Source: Verrucomicrobiota bacterium
GTDB lineage: Bacteria; Verrucomicrobiota; Verrucomicrobiia; Opitutales; Opitutaceae
Length of the DNA: 64,000 nucleotides
Direction of reading: 5' to 3'
Assembly (NCBI GenBank): GCA_023457035.1
Contig: JAEWNN010000136.1
Location: 1-64,000, forward strand
Positions 16,181-24,371 of the stretch are shown here, piece after piece; positions within the stretch are counted from its first letter, which is position 1, and each line of letters begins with the position of its first letter. A program made the position numbers and the translations under genes. The notes beneath the pieces were generated by a model. That model saw only the letters and a list, made by a program, of their open reading frames with translations. It did not search any database and had not been told where the DNA came from.

Positions 16181-17179
16181 TCACGTGCAGGCCATGCCGA
16201 GCGGGAGCTCGCAGTTGGGGCGGGCGATCACGCCGGGGTAGGGCTCGGCGGCGAAGGGGATGGTGGGATCGCGCAGAAGGTGCTCGTCGCACACGGCGAA
16301 GAGCTCGGCCTCGGTGCGGGCGTGGCGCATGGCGCGGAGAAAACGGCTCTCGGGGTCCACGCTTTGCGCGATGAAGTTGAGGTACTTCTTGAGCTTGCCG
16401 GTGCGGGCGAACTCGGGCGCGGCGGGGTTGGCGGTGGCGCGGTGGAGCCGGTCGATGTACTCGCGCACGTCGCCGAGCGTGGGCGCGAAGACGGGTTCGC
16501 CGGCGAAACGCTCGCGGAGCTGGCGGAAGATCCAGGGGTTGCGGATGGCGTGGCGGCCGACCATCACGCCGGCGCAGCGCGTGGCGGCGAGCACGGTGGC
16601 GGCCTTGGCGGCGGAGGAGATTTCGCCGTTGGCCAGCACCGGACAGCGGAGACGCGCGACGGCGCGGGCGGCGAACTCGTAGTGCGGCTCGCCGCGGTAG
16701 AGCTCCTTGACGCTGCGGCAGTGCACGCTGAGCAGGTCGACGTCGTGCTTGTCGATCAGCTCGAGGAGCGCATCGAAGGTGGCGCCGTCGTCGAAGCCGA
16801 TGCGGGTCTTGACGGTGAAGAGGCCGGGCGTGGCGGCGCGCAGGGTGCGAAGGATCTCGTCGACCTTGGCGAGGTCGCGGTGGAGGCCGCCGCCGACGTT
16901 CTTGCGGTAGATCTTCGGGGCGGGGCAGCCGAGGTTGAGGTCGATGCCGGCGATGGGGAGCTTGAGCAGATCGGCGGCGGCGCGGGCGAGGTCGGGCAGG
17001 CTCTCGCCGATGAGCTGGGCGAAGACGGGGCGGCCGGTCCGGTTCTCGGTGACCGAGCGGACGATGTGGTCCTCGAGGCGCGAAGTGGCGTGGACGCGGA
17101 AGAACTCGGTGACGAAGTAGTCGGGCGCGCCGTAGTGTGCGCTCACGCCGAAGAAGGCGAGGTCGGTCACGTCCTGCAT
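16181..17179 (-). CDS. dus: tRNA-dihydrouridine synthase
   Basis: The enzyme reduces specific uridines in the tRNA D-loop using FMN and NADPH. Visible are the start MQDVTD, the substrate loop DLNLGCPAPKIYRKNVGGGL with the catalytic Cys, VKTRIGF, LLSVHCRS, and the FMN-phosphate loop ANGEI with GVMVGRHAIRNPW. The length (332 residues) fits. The start is a problem. The family begins with a strand leading into LAPMQDVTD, and the in-frame codons before this ATG do encode LTALAP. The true start must therefore lie upstream, yet no ATG, GTG or TTG is in frame for 40 codons (only CTG). There is also no Shine-Dalgarno before the ATG. The coordinates use the ATG as a minimum. Confidence 0.92.
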   Translation of the reverse strand: MQDVTDLAFFGVSAHYGAPDYFVTEFFRVHATSRLEDHIVRSVTENRTGRPVFAQLIGESLPDLARAAADLLKLPIAGIDLNLGCPAPKIYRKNVGGGLHRDLAKVDEILRTLRAATPGLFTVKTRIGFDDGATFDALLELIDKHDVDLLSVHCRSVKELYRGEPHYEFAARAVARLRCPVLANGEISSAAKAATVLAATRCAGVMVGRHAIRNPWIFRQLRERFAGEPVFAPTLGDVREYIDRLHRATANPAAPEFARTGKLKKYLNFIAQSVDPESRFLRAMRHARTEAELFAVCDEHLLRDPTIPFAAEPYPGVIARPNCELPLGMACT

Positions 17180-17220
17180 GGGCGCGAGCGCGGTGAGCGG
17201 CAGGCCGGGGCGCAGCGGCG

Positions 17221-17400
17221 GCGGCAGTTGCCGGTGGACGGTGAGCGGTGGACGGTCGCCGGTGGGCGGTGACGGATGGCCGATGGCGGATGGCCGATGG
17301 CGGATGGACTGGGGGGCGGAGGTCAGATGCGGAGGGCTGAGGACGGATGACGGTGGGCGGTGGACAGTTGACTGTGGGCGGTGCGCAGCCGGCGGAGGAT
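17221..17400. repeat. G-rich imperfect tandem repeats upstream of dus
   Basis: The 308-bp gap 17180-17487 between dus and the BFN gene is filled with variants of ggtggacggtgagc, ggtgggcggtgac and gatggccgatggcg in tandem. Similar runs occur at 18040-18110 and near 21750-21775. No coding pattern is convincing. The runs look like slippage-generated intergenic sequence. Confidence 0.6.
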
Positions 17401-17487
17401 CGGGCGGCGGGCGGGCGGCGCGGGATCAAAACGTTCCCGCGTTTCGCGCCGAGAAAAAGGGCGGAGCGTGCGGGCGCAGGGCGAGAC

Positions 17488-17985
17488 TCAGAACGGCTTG
17501 TCGTTCTCGTCTTCCTCGTCGTCGGCGTCGTCCTCCTCGTCCTCGTTCTGCTGCTTGAGCACGCGTTCGAGGATCTCGGTCATGTCCTCGACGGCGTCGT
17601 AGACGGCGCGGGCGACGAAGACGGGCTTCTTCTGCTGGAGGGCGAGGACGAGGGAGTCGCTCGGGCGGGCGTCGACCTCGATGATCTTGCGGCCGAGCTC
17701 GTTGGACATCGTGAGGATGATGCGGGCGAAGAAGGTGCCGTTGTCGACGTCGTTGATGACGACGCGTTCGAGCACGACGCCGAGGCCGAGGAAGATGTTG
17801 CCGATGAGATCGTGGGTGAGCGGGCGGTCCTTCTTCACCCCCTGCATCGTCATGGAGATGGCGTTGCCGACGGAGTGGTCGACGTAGATGACGAAGTTCT
17901 TGTCGTCGTCGCCGAGGAAGACGGCGCAGCCGTTGGCGGTGGGCATCACGCCTTTGACGGAGACTTCGACAACATCGTTCTGCAT
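17488..17985 (-). CDS. Bifunctional nuclease (BFN/DUF151) domain protein
   Basis: The 165-residue protein is a single BFN domain (about 1-135): VEVSVKGVMPTANG, IYVDHSVGNAIS, then RPLTHDLIGNIFLGLG and the close DARPSDSLVLALQQKKPVFV. The family is reported to have DNase/RNase activity and is widespread in bacteria with few characterised members. The C-terminal 25 residues are almost entirely acidic (EDEEDDADDEEDE), unusual for the domain and probably flexible. The start is the ATG at 17985. The longer frame upstream runs through REP and G-rich repeats and is not credible. Its biological substrate here is unknown. Confidence 0.88.
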   Translation of the reverse strand: MQNDVVEVSVKGVMPTANGCAVFLGDDDKNFVIYVDHSVGNAISMTMQGVKKDRPLTHDLIGNIFLGLGVVLERVVINDVDNGTFFARIILTMSNELGRKIIEVDARPSDSLVLALQQKKPVFVARAVYDAVEDMTEILERVLKQQNEDEEDDADDEEDENDKPF

Positions 17986-18039
17986 GCGGGGCGAAATGTG
18001 CGGGCGGCGCCGGGGGACTGCAAGTCGGGAGAGGACGGC

Positions 18040-18297
18040 GGGCGGTGGGCGGTATCCGGTTGCCGGTATCCGGTGACCGGTGGGCGGTGACCGGTGGGCG
18101 GTGGGTCGGGGGAAGGGGTGGAGTCCCGAGGCGGTCCGGTCGGAGACCGGACCCACTTGGCGAGGAATGTCGCGTGGCGCGCCGCAGCACGGTGGGCGGT
18201 GGGTAGGGCCGGTCTGCGACCGGCCGCGGTGGGCGAGGACCGGGGGGGAGGAGGGGACCAAGGGGTCTGGTCGCAGACCGGACCCACATGGGCGAGG
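18040..18297. repeat. G-rich tandem repeats followed by three REP-like hairpins
   Basis: The 315-bp gap between the BFN gene and the helicase first has ggtgggcggtgaccggt-type tandem runs (about 18040-18115). Three hairpin elements follow: 18133-18156 (minus), 18203-18225 (plus) and 18264-18287 (minus). Each has a head GTGGG or GTAGG followed by a stem of CCGGTC-type arms around tct(c/g)cga. Arm differences are compensated on the other side, which indicates selection for the hairpin. They sit downstream of the helicase stop and may also trim or stabilise its mRNA. Confidence 0.75.
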
Positions 18298-18300
18298 GGC

Positions 18301-20022
18301 TCAGGCGACCGGGGGGTCGACGCGGCGGACCTGGATACGCACACCGCGCATCATCACGCCGGGCATCTTGTTGACGACGAGGTCGAGGTTCTCGTCGGAG
18401 ACGTCGACGTAGCTCTCCTGGTCGAGCAGGTCGATCGCGCCGATGGCCTTGGCGGTGAGGCGGGTGACGCCGGCGATCTTGCCGACGATGTCGGCGGGGG
18501 TGACGCCATGCATGCGGCCGACGTTGAAGGCGATGGTGGTGAAACCCTCCTCGTTGCCGGTGCGGCGCATCCAGCGGCCGGCGGGCGCGGCCGACGGGGG
18601 CGCAAAATCGCGGGAGCGTTTCTCGCGATGCGGCGGGAAGGGCGAGTGCGCGGGCGGCTCGTCGCGAAAATTTGGAGCCTGGTAGGGGGGCGGGGTGTCG
18701 ATGGTGGCGGCGGGGGCGGAGGGTTTGCCGGGTTCGCCGTCGCGCAGGAGGTGGATGAGGGCGGAGGAGATGTCGGTGGGGGCGTAGCCCTGCTCGATGA
18801 GGCGGTCGATCATGCGGTCCTGCTTCTCGAACTTGCCGCCCTCGAGGGTGGCGCGGATCTTCTCGAAGAAGACGTTCTCGCGGGCCTCCTCGACCTGGTC
18901 GATGGAGGGGATGCGCTCGCGGCGAATCTTGAGCTTCGCCATGCGGATCATGAACTGGAGTTTGTAGATCTCACGACCGGAGACGAAGGTGAAGGCGCGG
19001 CCGGATTTGCCGGCGCGGCCGGTGCGGCCGATGCGGTGGGTGTAGTCCTCGGCGTCGTTGGGCAGGTCGAAGTTGAAGACGACCTCGAGGTCGTCGACGT
19101 CGAGGCCGCGGGCGGCGACGTCGGTGGCGATGAGGAACTCGAACTTGCGGTCGCGGAACTTGGACATGACGCGGTCGCGCTGGGTCTGCGCCATGTCGCC
19201 GTGGAGACGATCGACGGCGTAGCCACGGGTGTGCAGGGCCTCGTCGAGCTCGTCGACCATGACCTTGGTGGAGCAGAAGACGATGCCGTAGCGGAAGTCG
19301 TGGACGTCGATGAGGCGGGTGAGGGCCTCGAGCTTGGAGCGGCGCTCGACCTCGAAGTACACCTGCTCGACCTGCGGGGCGTTCTGGGCGAGGGACTCGA
19401 TCTTCACCATCTCCGGTTCGTTGCTGTACCGCTTGATCATGGCGCGGATCGGCGGCGGCATCGTGGCGGAGAAAAAGAGGAGTTGGCGCTGCTCGGGGGC
19501 GGCCTGGACGACGCGCTCGATGTCGTCGCGGAAGCCCATGTCGAGCATGCGATCGGCCTCGTCGAGGATGAGGAGCTTGAGGGCGTCGAGCTTGAGGGTG
19601 CCGCGCTCGAGGTGGTCGAGCACACGGCCCGGGGTGCCGATGACGATCTGCACACCGGCGGCGAGGCCGCGGAGCTGGCGGTCGTAGGCTTGGCCGCCGA
19701 AGACGGGGAGTTCGCGGATGCCGCGTTTGAAGAGGGTGAGCTTGGCGACCTCCTCGGCGACCTGGAGGGCGAGCTCGCGGGTGGGGCAGAGGATGAGGAC
19801 CTGCGTCTGTTTGACCGCCGGGTCGGCGAGCTGCACGGCAGGGATCGCGAAGGCGCAGGTCTTGCCGGAGCCGGTGGAGGACTGGCCGACGAGGTCACGG
19901 CCGGCGAGGATGAGCGGAATCACCGCAGTCTGGATCGGGGAGGCCTCCTCGAAGCCCATTTTGTCGACGGCCTTGAGGAGCTCGGGCGTGAGGCCCAGTT
20001 CGGTGAATTTGCGCTTTTCCAT
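18301..20022 (-). CDS. DEAD-box ATP-dependent RNA helicase
   Basis: The 573-residue protein, starting at the ATG at 20022, unwinds RNA structures, typically in ribosome assembly, mRNA decay or cold adaptation. All core motifs are present: Q motif (FEEASPIQTAVIP), STGSGKT, PTRELALQ, TPGR, DEAD, SAT, then DVAARGLDV and HRIGRTGRAG. After a linker, the last 75 residues (GFTTIAFNVGRMHGVTPADI onward) form a DbpA-type RNA-binding domain, as in DeaD/CsdA. That supports a DeaD-like role rather than RhlE. It is divergent from secG with a 174-bp shared upstream region. Earlier in-frame ATGs would run into that region and lack family support. Confidence 0.93.
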   Translation of the reverse strand: MEKRKFTELGLTPELLKAVDKMGFEEASPIQTAVIPLILAGRDLVGQSSTGSGKTCAFAIPAVQLADPAVKQTQVLILCPTRELALQVAEEVAKLTLFKRGIRELPVFGGQAYDRQLRGLAAGVQIVIGTPGRVLDHLERGTLKLDALKLLILDEADRMLDMGFRDDIERVVQAAPEQRQLLFFSATMPPPIRAMIKRYSNEPEMVKIESLAQNAPQVEQVYFEVERRSKLEALTRLIDVHDFRYGIVFCSTKVMVDELDEALHTRGYAVDRLHGDMAQTQRDRVMSKFRDRKFEFLIATDVAARGLDVDDLEVVFNFDLPNDAEDYTHRIGRTGRAGKSGRAFTFVSGREIYKLQFMIRMAKLKIRRERIPSIDQVEEARENVFFEKIRATLEGGKFEKQDRMIDRLIEQGYAPTDISSALIHLLRDGEPGKPSAPAATIDTPPPYQAPNFRDEPPAHSPFPPHREKRSRDFAPPSAAPAGRWMRRTGNEEGFTTIAFNVGRMHGVTPADIVGKIAGVTRLTAKAIGAIDLLDQESYVDVSDENLDLVVNKMPGVMMRGVRIQVRRVDPPVA

Positions 20023-20157
20023 GCGGGACTGTGTGGGGGTGGGGGCGGGAGAGCAAGGCGCGGGAAGGGGCACGGTGGAAATGGGCGGAGCGGGGCGCGG
20101 CGACGTAGCCTCGGGGCGCACGCACTTCCGGTTGCCGGGACGGTGTCGGGACCTGCC

Positions 20158-20190
20158 TTGACAAAGCCGGGGGCGGGCGGTTGCCTCGGC
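20158..20190 (+). promoter_or_regulatory. Candidate secG promoter
   Basis: A perfect -35-like TTGACA (20158-20163) is followed after 20 bases by CCTCGGC (20184-20190), just before the secG ATG at 20197. A weak -10 (ttgcct) would sit at 17-bp spacing. The same TTGAC plus CCTCGGC pairing occurs before rpsR. With the ATG so close, the transcript leader would be very short. Confidence 0.35.
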
Positions 20191-20196
20191 CGCTTC

Positions 20197-20562
20197 ATGA
20201 ACATTTTGATCGTTGTCCTGACTTTCCTGCTCGTGCTCGTCTCGCTGTTCCTCGGGCTGCTGGTGCTCGTGCAGAAGCCCCGTTCCGACAGCGGTCTGGG
20301 CACGGCGATGGGCGGCGGCGTGGCCGAGGCGACCTTCGGCGCCGAGACCGGCAACGTGCTGACGCGCTCGACGATCGTGCTCGCGGTCGCCTTCTTCGTC
20401 CTGGGTTTCGGCGCCTATCTCGGCCAGATCTACGTGGTGAAGCACAAGGACAAGTCGGTCGAGAGCCTCCCGGCGGCCCCGGTGTCCACCGCGCCCGCCG
20501 CTCCGGCACCCGAGGCCGTGCCGGCCCCGACCCCCGCGCCGGCTCCGGCGGCGCAACCCTGA
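20197..20562 (+). CDS. secG: Protein translocase subunit SecG
   Basis: SecG assists the SecYE channel in protein export. The 121-residue protein shows the family layout. A first transmembrane helix (LIVVLTFLLVLVSLFLGLLVLVQ, about 3-25) is followed by the conserved cytoplasmic loop QKPRSDSGLGTAMGGG with ATFGAETGNVLTR. A second helix (IVLAVAFFVLGFGAYLG) and a Pro/Ala-rich tail follow (last 40 residues). The tail is a normal variable feature. The ATG at 20197 starts exactly at the first helix. Confidence 0.93.
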   Translation: MNILIVVLTFLLVLVSLFLGLLVLVQKPRSDSGLGTAMGGGVAEATFGAETGNVLTRSTIVLAVAFFVLGFGAYLGQIYVVKHKDKSVESLPAAPVSTAPAAPAPEAVPAPTPAPAPAAQP

Positions 20563-20584
20563 GGTTCCGGGTTCTTCCCTTTCC

Positions 20585-21451
20585 ATGAACGCGAGGCGCA
20601 TCGGCCGGTACACGGTCTGCGGTCTCGCGTTTTTTTTGGCGTTCGCGGCTGTAGCCGAGCGGCGGATTCGCCCGGAGCCGCGCTATGCGTTCACCGGGTC
20701 GGCGGACCCGGTCGAGGGGCGGCGCCTCCTGGCGGAGTTCCGCCAGCTCGGGCTGGCGGGGGACTATGCGCTGGATTTCTCGCTGCGGGTGATGCCGCGG
20801 CGCGGCGACGAACGCACGGTCGCCGGCCGGCTGTATGGCACGCGCAACGAGGCGGGGCCGTTGTCGCTGGTCGAGTTTCCGTCCGCCACCGAGGGCGCCC
20901 GGCGCATCCTGGTGCAGAACGGCCCGCAATCGGCGGTGTGGACGGTCCCGCGCGACGGCGCCGACGCGGTCGCGGTGGGGGCGGCGCAGCTCTTCGCGCC
21001 GCTCGCCGGCACGGACCTGACGGCCTTCGACCTGCAGATGCCGTTCCTGTTCTGGCCGGATACCGTGTTCGAGGGCGTGGTCAGCGTGCGGGGGCGGCCG
21101 GCGCACCGGTTCCTGGCGTATCCTCCGGCCGAGATCGCGGCGGCGCGGCCGGCCCTGGCGGGCGTGCGCTTCTACCTCGACACCCAGTTCAACGCGCTCG
21201 TGCAGGCCGAGGAGCTCGGGCCCGACGAGACCCCGGTGAAGACGATCAGCGTGATCGACCTGAAGCGGACGCAGGACCAGTGGATCGTGCGCACGATCGA
21301 CCTGCGCGACGAGGCGACGCGCAACAAGACGCGGTTTCGCATCACCGGCGCGGCGCTCAATCTCCAGCTGCCGCGCGTCGTATTCAGCCCTGCGCACCTG
21401 CCGGTCCCGCCGGAGCTGGACGCCGCGGTGAAGTTCGAGGTGTTCGACTAG
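20585..21451 (+). CDS. Exported LolA-like (outer-membrane lipoprotein-sorting type) protein
   Basis: The 288-residue protein has a signal peptide (CGLAFFLAFAAVAERR, cleavage around residue 25). The mature domain is rich in beta-strands: DFSLRVMPRRGDE, LSLVEFPSA, FLFWPDTVFEG, VRGRPAHRFLAY, and a late IDLKRTQDQWIVRTIDLRD. This is the pattern of TP0789-type proteins annotated as outer-membrane lipoprotein-sorting proteins, which share the half-barrel fold of LolA. It follows secG by 22 bp on the same strand and may be co-transcribed with it. The general fold assignment is reasonable. An actual role in lipoprotein carriage is not shown. Confidence 0.72.
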   Translation: MNARRIGRYTVCGLAFFLAFAAVAERRIRPEPRYAFTGSADPVEGRRLLAEFRQLGLAGDYALDFSLRVMPRRGDERTVAGRLYGTRNEAGPLSLVEFPSATEGARRILVQNGPQSAVWTVPRDGADAVAVGAAQLFAPLAGTDLTAFDLQMPFLFWPDTVFEGVVSVRGRPAHRFLAYPPAEIAAARPALAGVRFYLDTQFNALVQAEELGPDETPVKTISVIDLKRTQDQWIVRTIDLRDEATRNKTRFRITGAALNLQLPRVVFSPAHLPVPPELDAAVKFEVFD

Positions 21452-21493
21452 CGCGGCGGGCCCTGCCGTGGGCTTGGCGCCGCCGCGGTCCGC

Positions 21494-21745
21494 TCAGATG
21501 GCGCGGCGCTGCCGTCGGCGGTGTTCGCGGATGGTGGCGAGCACGATGCCGATGCCGGGTGCCCAGATGAAGAAATAGAACCCGAGCGTGCGCGCCCCGG
21601 TGAGGGCAAGGTCGCCCAGCGGAATCCGACCGCCGGCCCACGCGCCGATCAGCGGCCACAGGGCTGCACCGAGGAGCGCGCCGGTGCCGGTGATGAATGC
21701 GGTCACCCCGAGCGTGAGGGCGCAGAACTGGAGGACGGGCTTCAT
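21494..21745 (-). CDS. Small two-helix membrane protein, unknown
   Basis: An 83-residue frame starting at the ATG at 21745 encodes two hydrophobic segments: about residues 5-35 (LQFCALTLGVTAFITGTGALLG onward, split by PL) and 50-70 (TLGFYFFIWAPGIGIVLATI). An Arg-rich tail (EHRRRQRRAI) follows. It lies just downstream of the RNA methyltransferase gene (54 bp) on the same strand. No family is recognised. The helix and charged-tail pattern supports a real inner-membrane protein. Confidence 0.6.
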   Translation of the reverse strand: MKPVLQFCALTLGVTAFITGTGALLGAALWPLIGAWAGGRIPLGDLALTGARTLGFYFFIWAPGIGIVLATIREHRRRQRRAI

Positions 21746-21798
21746 GCGGAGTGGACGGTGGATGGTGGGCGGTGAAGGCGCTAGCGGTCGCCAGCCCG

Positions 21799-22821
21799 CT
21801 ATCTCCCGGCGGTCTTCCGTTTGGCGCGCAGGACGGCGATCTTGGTGGCGTGGTTGAAGGGCGCGGGATCGGCGGGAAGCGGGCGGGTGCGCGTTTCCGG
21901 GAAGCCGATGCAGTCGGCGGGCACGGGAATGAGCTCCTCGAGCGCGAGGTAACCGTCGGCGCAGAGCTCCTCGAGCGTGCGGAGGTAGTCGGCGCCGGGG
22001 AGGAAGAGCGCGTTGTTGACCGCCACGAGGCGCCCGCCATCGGCGAGCAGCGGGCGGACCTTGTTGATGAGTCGCCGGGATTCGGTGACGAGGTTGACCG
22101 TGCCCTGCGCGGAGGTGGAGAAGAACGGCGGGTCGAGGAAGATGCAGTCGAAGTGCGCGCGGTCGCGCTTGAGCCGGGCGACGGCGGCGAAGAAGTCGCC
22201 GGCCCAGAAGGTGTCGGGCGTGGTGGGGTGGGCGTTGAGGGCGTGGGACGCGCGGGCGAGGTCGAGGAAACCGCGGGTGCGGTCGAGCTGGACGAGCCGC
22301 TTCGCCCCGGCGGCGAGGGCGGCGACGCCGAGGCTGCCGGTGTAGGCGAAGGTGTTGAGGACGCGCGCGCCGGCGAGGTGGTCGAGCGCCCAGCGGCGCA
22401 GCAGGCGCGTGTCGGGATAGAAGCTGGTGTCCTGGTTGAGGAGCAGGTCGAGGGCGTAGCGCACGCCGTGTTCGCGGATCTCGCGGGCGGGGGCGTCGCC
22501 GTGGGTGACGACGCCGTTGCGGGTGAAGCACCGGTCGAGCGGGAGCGCGTAACGGGATTTCACCACCACGGTGCGCAGCCAGGGAAGCTGGCCGAGATAG
22601 AAACGCTGCGCCTCCTCGATCATGGCGGCGGCGGAGTCGGCCGGGCGGGCGTGGTTGAGGAGCACGAGGGTGTCGGCATAGACCTCGGCGACGAGGTCGG
22701 GCTGGCCCTCGAGGAAACCGTTGAAGAGACGCACGGCGCCCTCGTGGGGCGCGGCGAGCAGGGCGGCGCGGGGCGCGAGGGCGGCGGCGAGGAGGGCGGA
22801 GGGAGGGACGGCGTCCGGCAT
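21799..22821 (-). CDS. Class I SAM-dependent rRNA methyltransferase (RlmI/RlmK-like)
   Basis: The 340-residue protein starts at the ATG at 22821. An N-terminal RNA-binding-like part (VRLFNGFLEGQPDLVAEVYAD) resembles the EEHD/PUA-linked region of RlmI. The catalytic part has GVRYALDLLLNQDTSFYPDTR, SAM motif I VLNTFAYTGSLGVAALAAGA, the acidic QLDRTR, and motif IV FLDPPFF. These are the signatures of 23S rRNA cytosine/guanine methyltransferases that modify naked rRNA. The target base cannot be deduced. A G-rich repeat run near 21750-21775 separates it from the downstream membrane protein. Confidence 0.85.
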   Translation of the reverse strand: MPDAVPPSALLAAALAPRAALLAAPHEGAVRLFNGFLEGQPDLVAEVYADTLVLLNHARPADSAAAMIEEAQRFYLGQLPWLRTVVVKSRYALPLDRCFTRNGVVTHGDAPAREIREHGVRYALDLLLNQDTSFYPDTRLLRRWALDHLAGARVLNTFAYTGSLGVAALAAGAKRLVQLDRTRGFLDLARASHALNAHPTTPDTFWAGDFFAAVARLKRDRAHFDCIFLDPPFFSTSAQGTVNLVTESRRLINKVRPLLADGGRLVAVNNALFLPGADYLRTLEELCADGYLALEELIPVPADCIGFPETRTRPLPADPAPFNHATKIAVLRAKRKTAGR

Positions 22822-23054
22822 GGGCGGGGAACGTGTCGGTTGGGTTGGGGCGAGTCGATGCAAACGCAACGTGGGCGCGCCCCGTGGAGGCGGCGAGGGC
22901 GGGCGGCGGAGTGGTGCGGTGCCGGGGATGTGCCGTTGAGAGGAGCGGCGAGGCGCCGGCCGCCCGCCGCTGAAACCGGGATTGCGCCCGGTGGCGGCGG
23001 TGTTTCAACTGCGCGCTTCGTTTCTTCCGAAACCAACCTCCGACCTCCGTCTCC

Positions 23055-24173
23055 ATGAAGCCAACGGTCAAACCGGCCAACCCGAACTTTTCTTCCGGCC
23101 CGTGCAGCAAACGCCCGGGCTACGCGCTGAGCGCGCTGCCGACCGACATCCTCGGTCGTTCCCATCGCTCCAGCCTCGGCAAGGCTCGCCTGGAGAAGGC
23201 CATCAACGAGACCAAGGCGCTGCTCGGCCTGCCCGCCGACTACCGGCTCGGCATCGTGCCGGCGTCTGACACGGGCGCGTTCGAGATGGCGATGTGGAAC
23301 CTGCTCGGCGCCCGCGGCGTCGACGTCTTCCACTGGGAGTCGTTCGGCGAAGGCTGGCTGACGGACATCCGCAAGCAGCTCAAGCTGTCCGATGTGCGCG
23401 AGTTCAAGGCGCCCTACGGCCAGTTGCCCGACATGAAGCAGTACGACGGCAGCCGCGACTGTGTCTTCACCTGGAACGGCACGACCGGCGGTGTGAAGGT
23501 GCCCAATGCCGACTGGATCCCGGACAACCGCCAGGGCCTCGTGCTGTGCGACGCGACCAGTGCCGTCTTCGCGATGGAGATGCCGTGGCCGAAGCTCGAT
23601 GTCGTGACCTTCTCGTGGCAGAAGGTGCTCGGCGGCGAGGGCGCGCATGGCGTGCTGATCCTCTCGCCCCGCGCGGTCGAGCGGCTGAAGACCTACAAGC
23701 CGGCCTGGCCGATGCCGAAGATCTTCCGCATGACCAAGGGCGGCGAGTTGATGGAGGAGATTTTCGAGGGCTCGACGATCAACACCCCGTCGATGCTCGC
23801 CAACGAGGACTACCTCGACGCGCTGGCGTGGGCGAAGTCGATCGGGGGCCTGCCGGCGCTGATCAAGCGCAGCGAGGCCAACCTCGCGGCGTTCGAGCGC
23901 TTTGTCGCCGCGCATCCGTGGATCCACTTCCTCGCGCAGAACAAGGAGCAGCGCTCCAACACGTCCGTGTGCCTCACTGTCGACGCTACGCCCGAGCAGG
24001 TGAAGCAGATGGTGAAGCTGCTCGGTGCCGAGAAGGCCGCCTACGACTGCGGCGCGTACAAGGACGCTCCTCCGGGACTGCGTTTCTGGTGCGGCGCCAC
24101 CGTCGAGACCGCCGACATCGAGAAGGTTTTCCCCTGGCTCGAGTGGGCCTACGCCGAAGTGAAGAAGGCCTGA
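23055..24173 (+). CDS. serC: Phosphoserine aminotransferase
   Basis: SerC converts 3-phosphohydroxypyruvate and glutamate to phosphoserine, the second step of serine synthesis, and also serves pyridoxal phosphate synthesis. The 372-residue protein has the N-terminal [55 protein letters not shown] and the PLP-binding Lys190 in [13 protein letters not shown]. The long form with the DMKQYDG insertion is like the type found outside enterobacteria. It is monocistronic in appearance, with a strong terminator 47 bp downstream. Confidence 0.95.
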   Translation: MKPTVKPANPNFSSGPCSKRPGYALSALPTDILGRSHRSSLGKARLEKAINETKALLGLPADYRLGIVPASDTGAFEMAMWNLLGARGVDVFHWESFGEGWLTDIRKQLKLSDVREFKAPYGQLPDMKQYDGSRDCVFTWNGTTGGVKVPNADWIPDNRQGLVLCDATSAVFAMEMPWPKLDVVTFSWQKVLGGEGAHGVLILSPRAVERLKTYKPAWPMPKIFRMTKGGELMEEIFEGSTINTPSMLANEDYLDALAWAKSIGGLPALIKRSEANLAAFERFVAAHPWIHFLAQNKEQRSNTSVCLTVDATPEQVKQMVKLLGAEKAAYDCGAYKDAPPGLRFWCGATVETADIEKVFPWLEWAYAEVKKA

Positions 24174-24219
24174 CCCTGAGCGGGCGGCGCCGCGACCGCG
24201 CCGCCGCCCACGCTTCCTG

Positions 24220-24255
24220 CCCCCGCGCCGGTTGCCGGTCGCGGGGGTTCTGTTT
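24220..24255 (+). terminator. Intrinsic terminator of serC
   Basis: Perfect 8-bp stem cccccgcg (24220-24227) / cgcggggg (24240-24247) with a 12-base loop, followed by ttctgttt. Confidence 0.75.
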
Positions 24256-24371
24256 CGCGGGCGGAAAAGGTTTGGAGAACGACGGGCGGCCTGCCTGTCT
24301 GGGCGCATGCGGTATCCTTTTCGTGACCAGACTGCGGATGCGCCCGGCGGGCGCCGGAGGCGTGTCGGCGG

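Noticed and set aside
17488..18261. 257-codon version of the BFN-domain gene
   Set aside because: The added N-terminal part is translated REP and tandem repeat DNA (Pro/Arg/His/Ser-rich). The domain starts right at the ATG at 17985.
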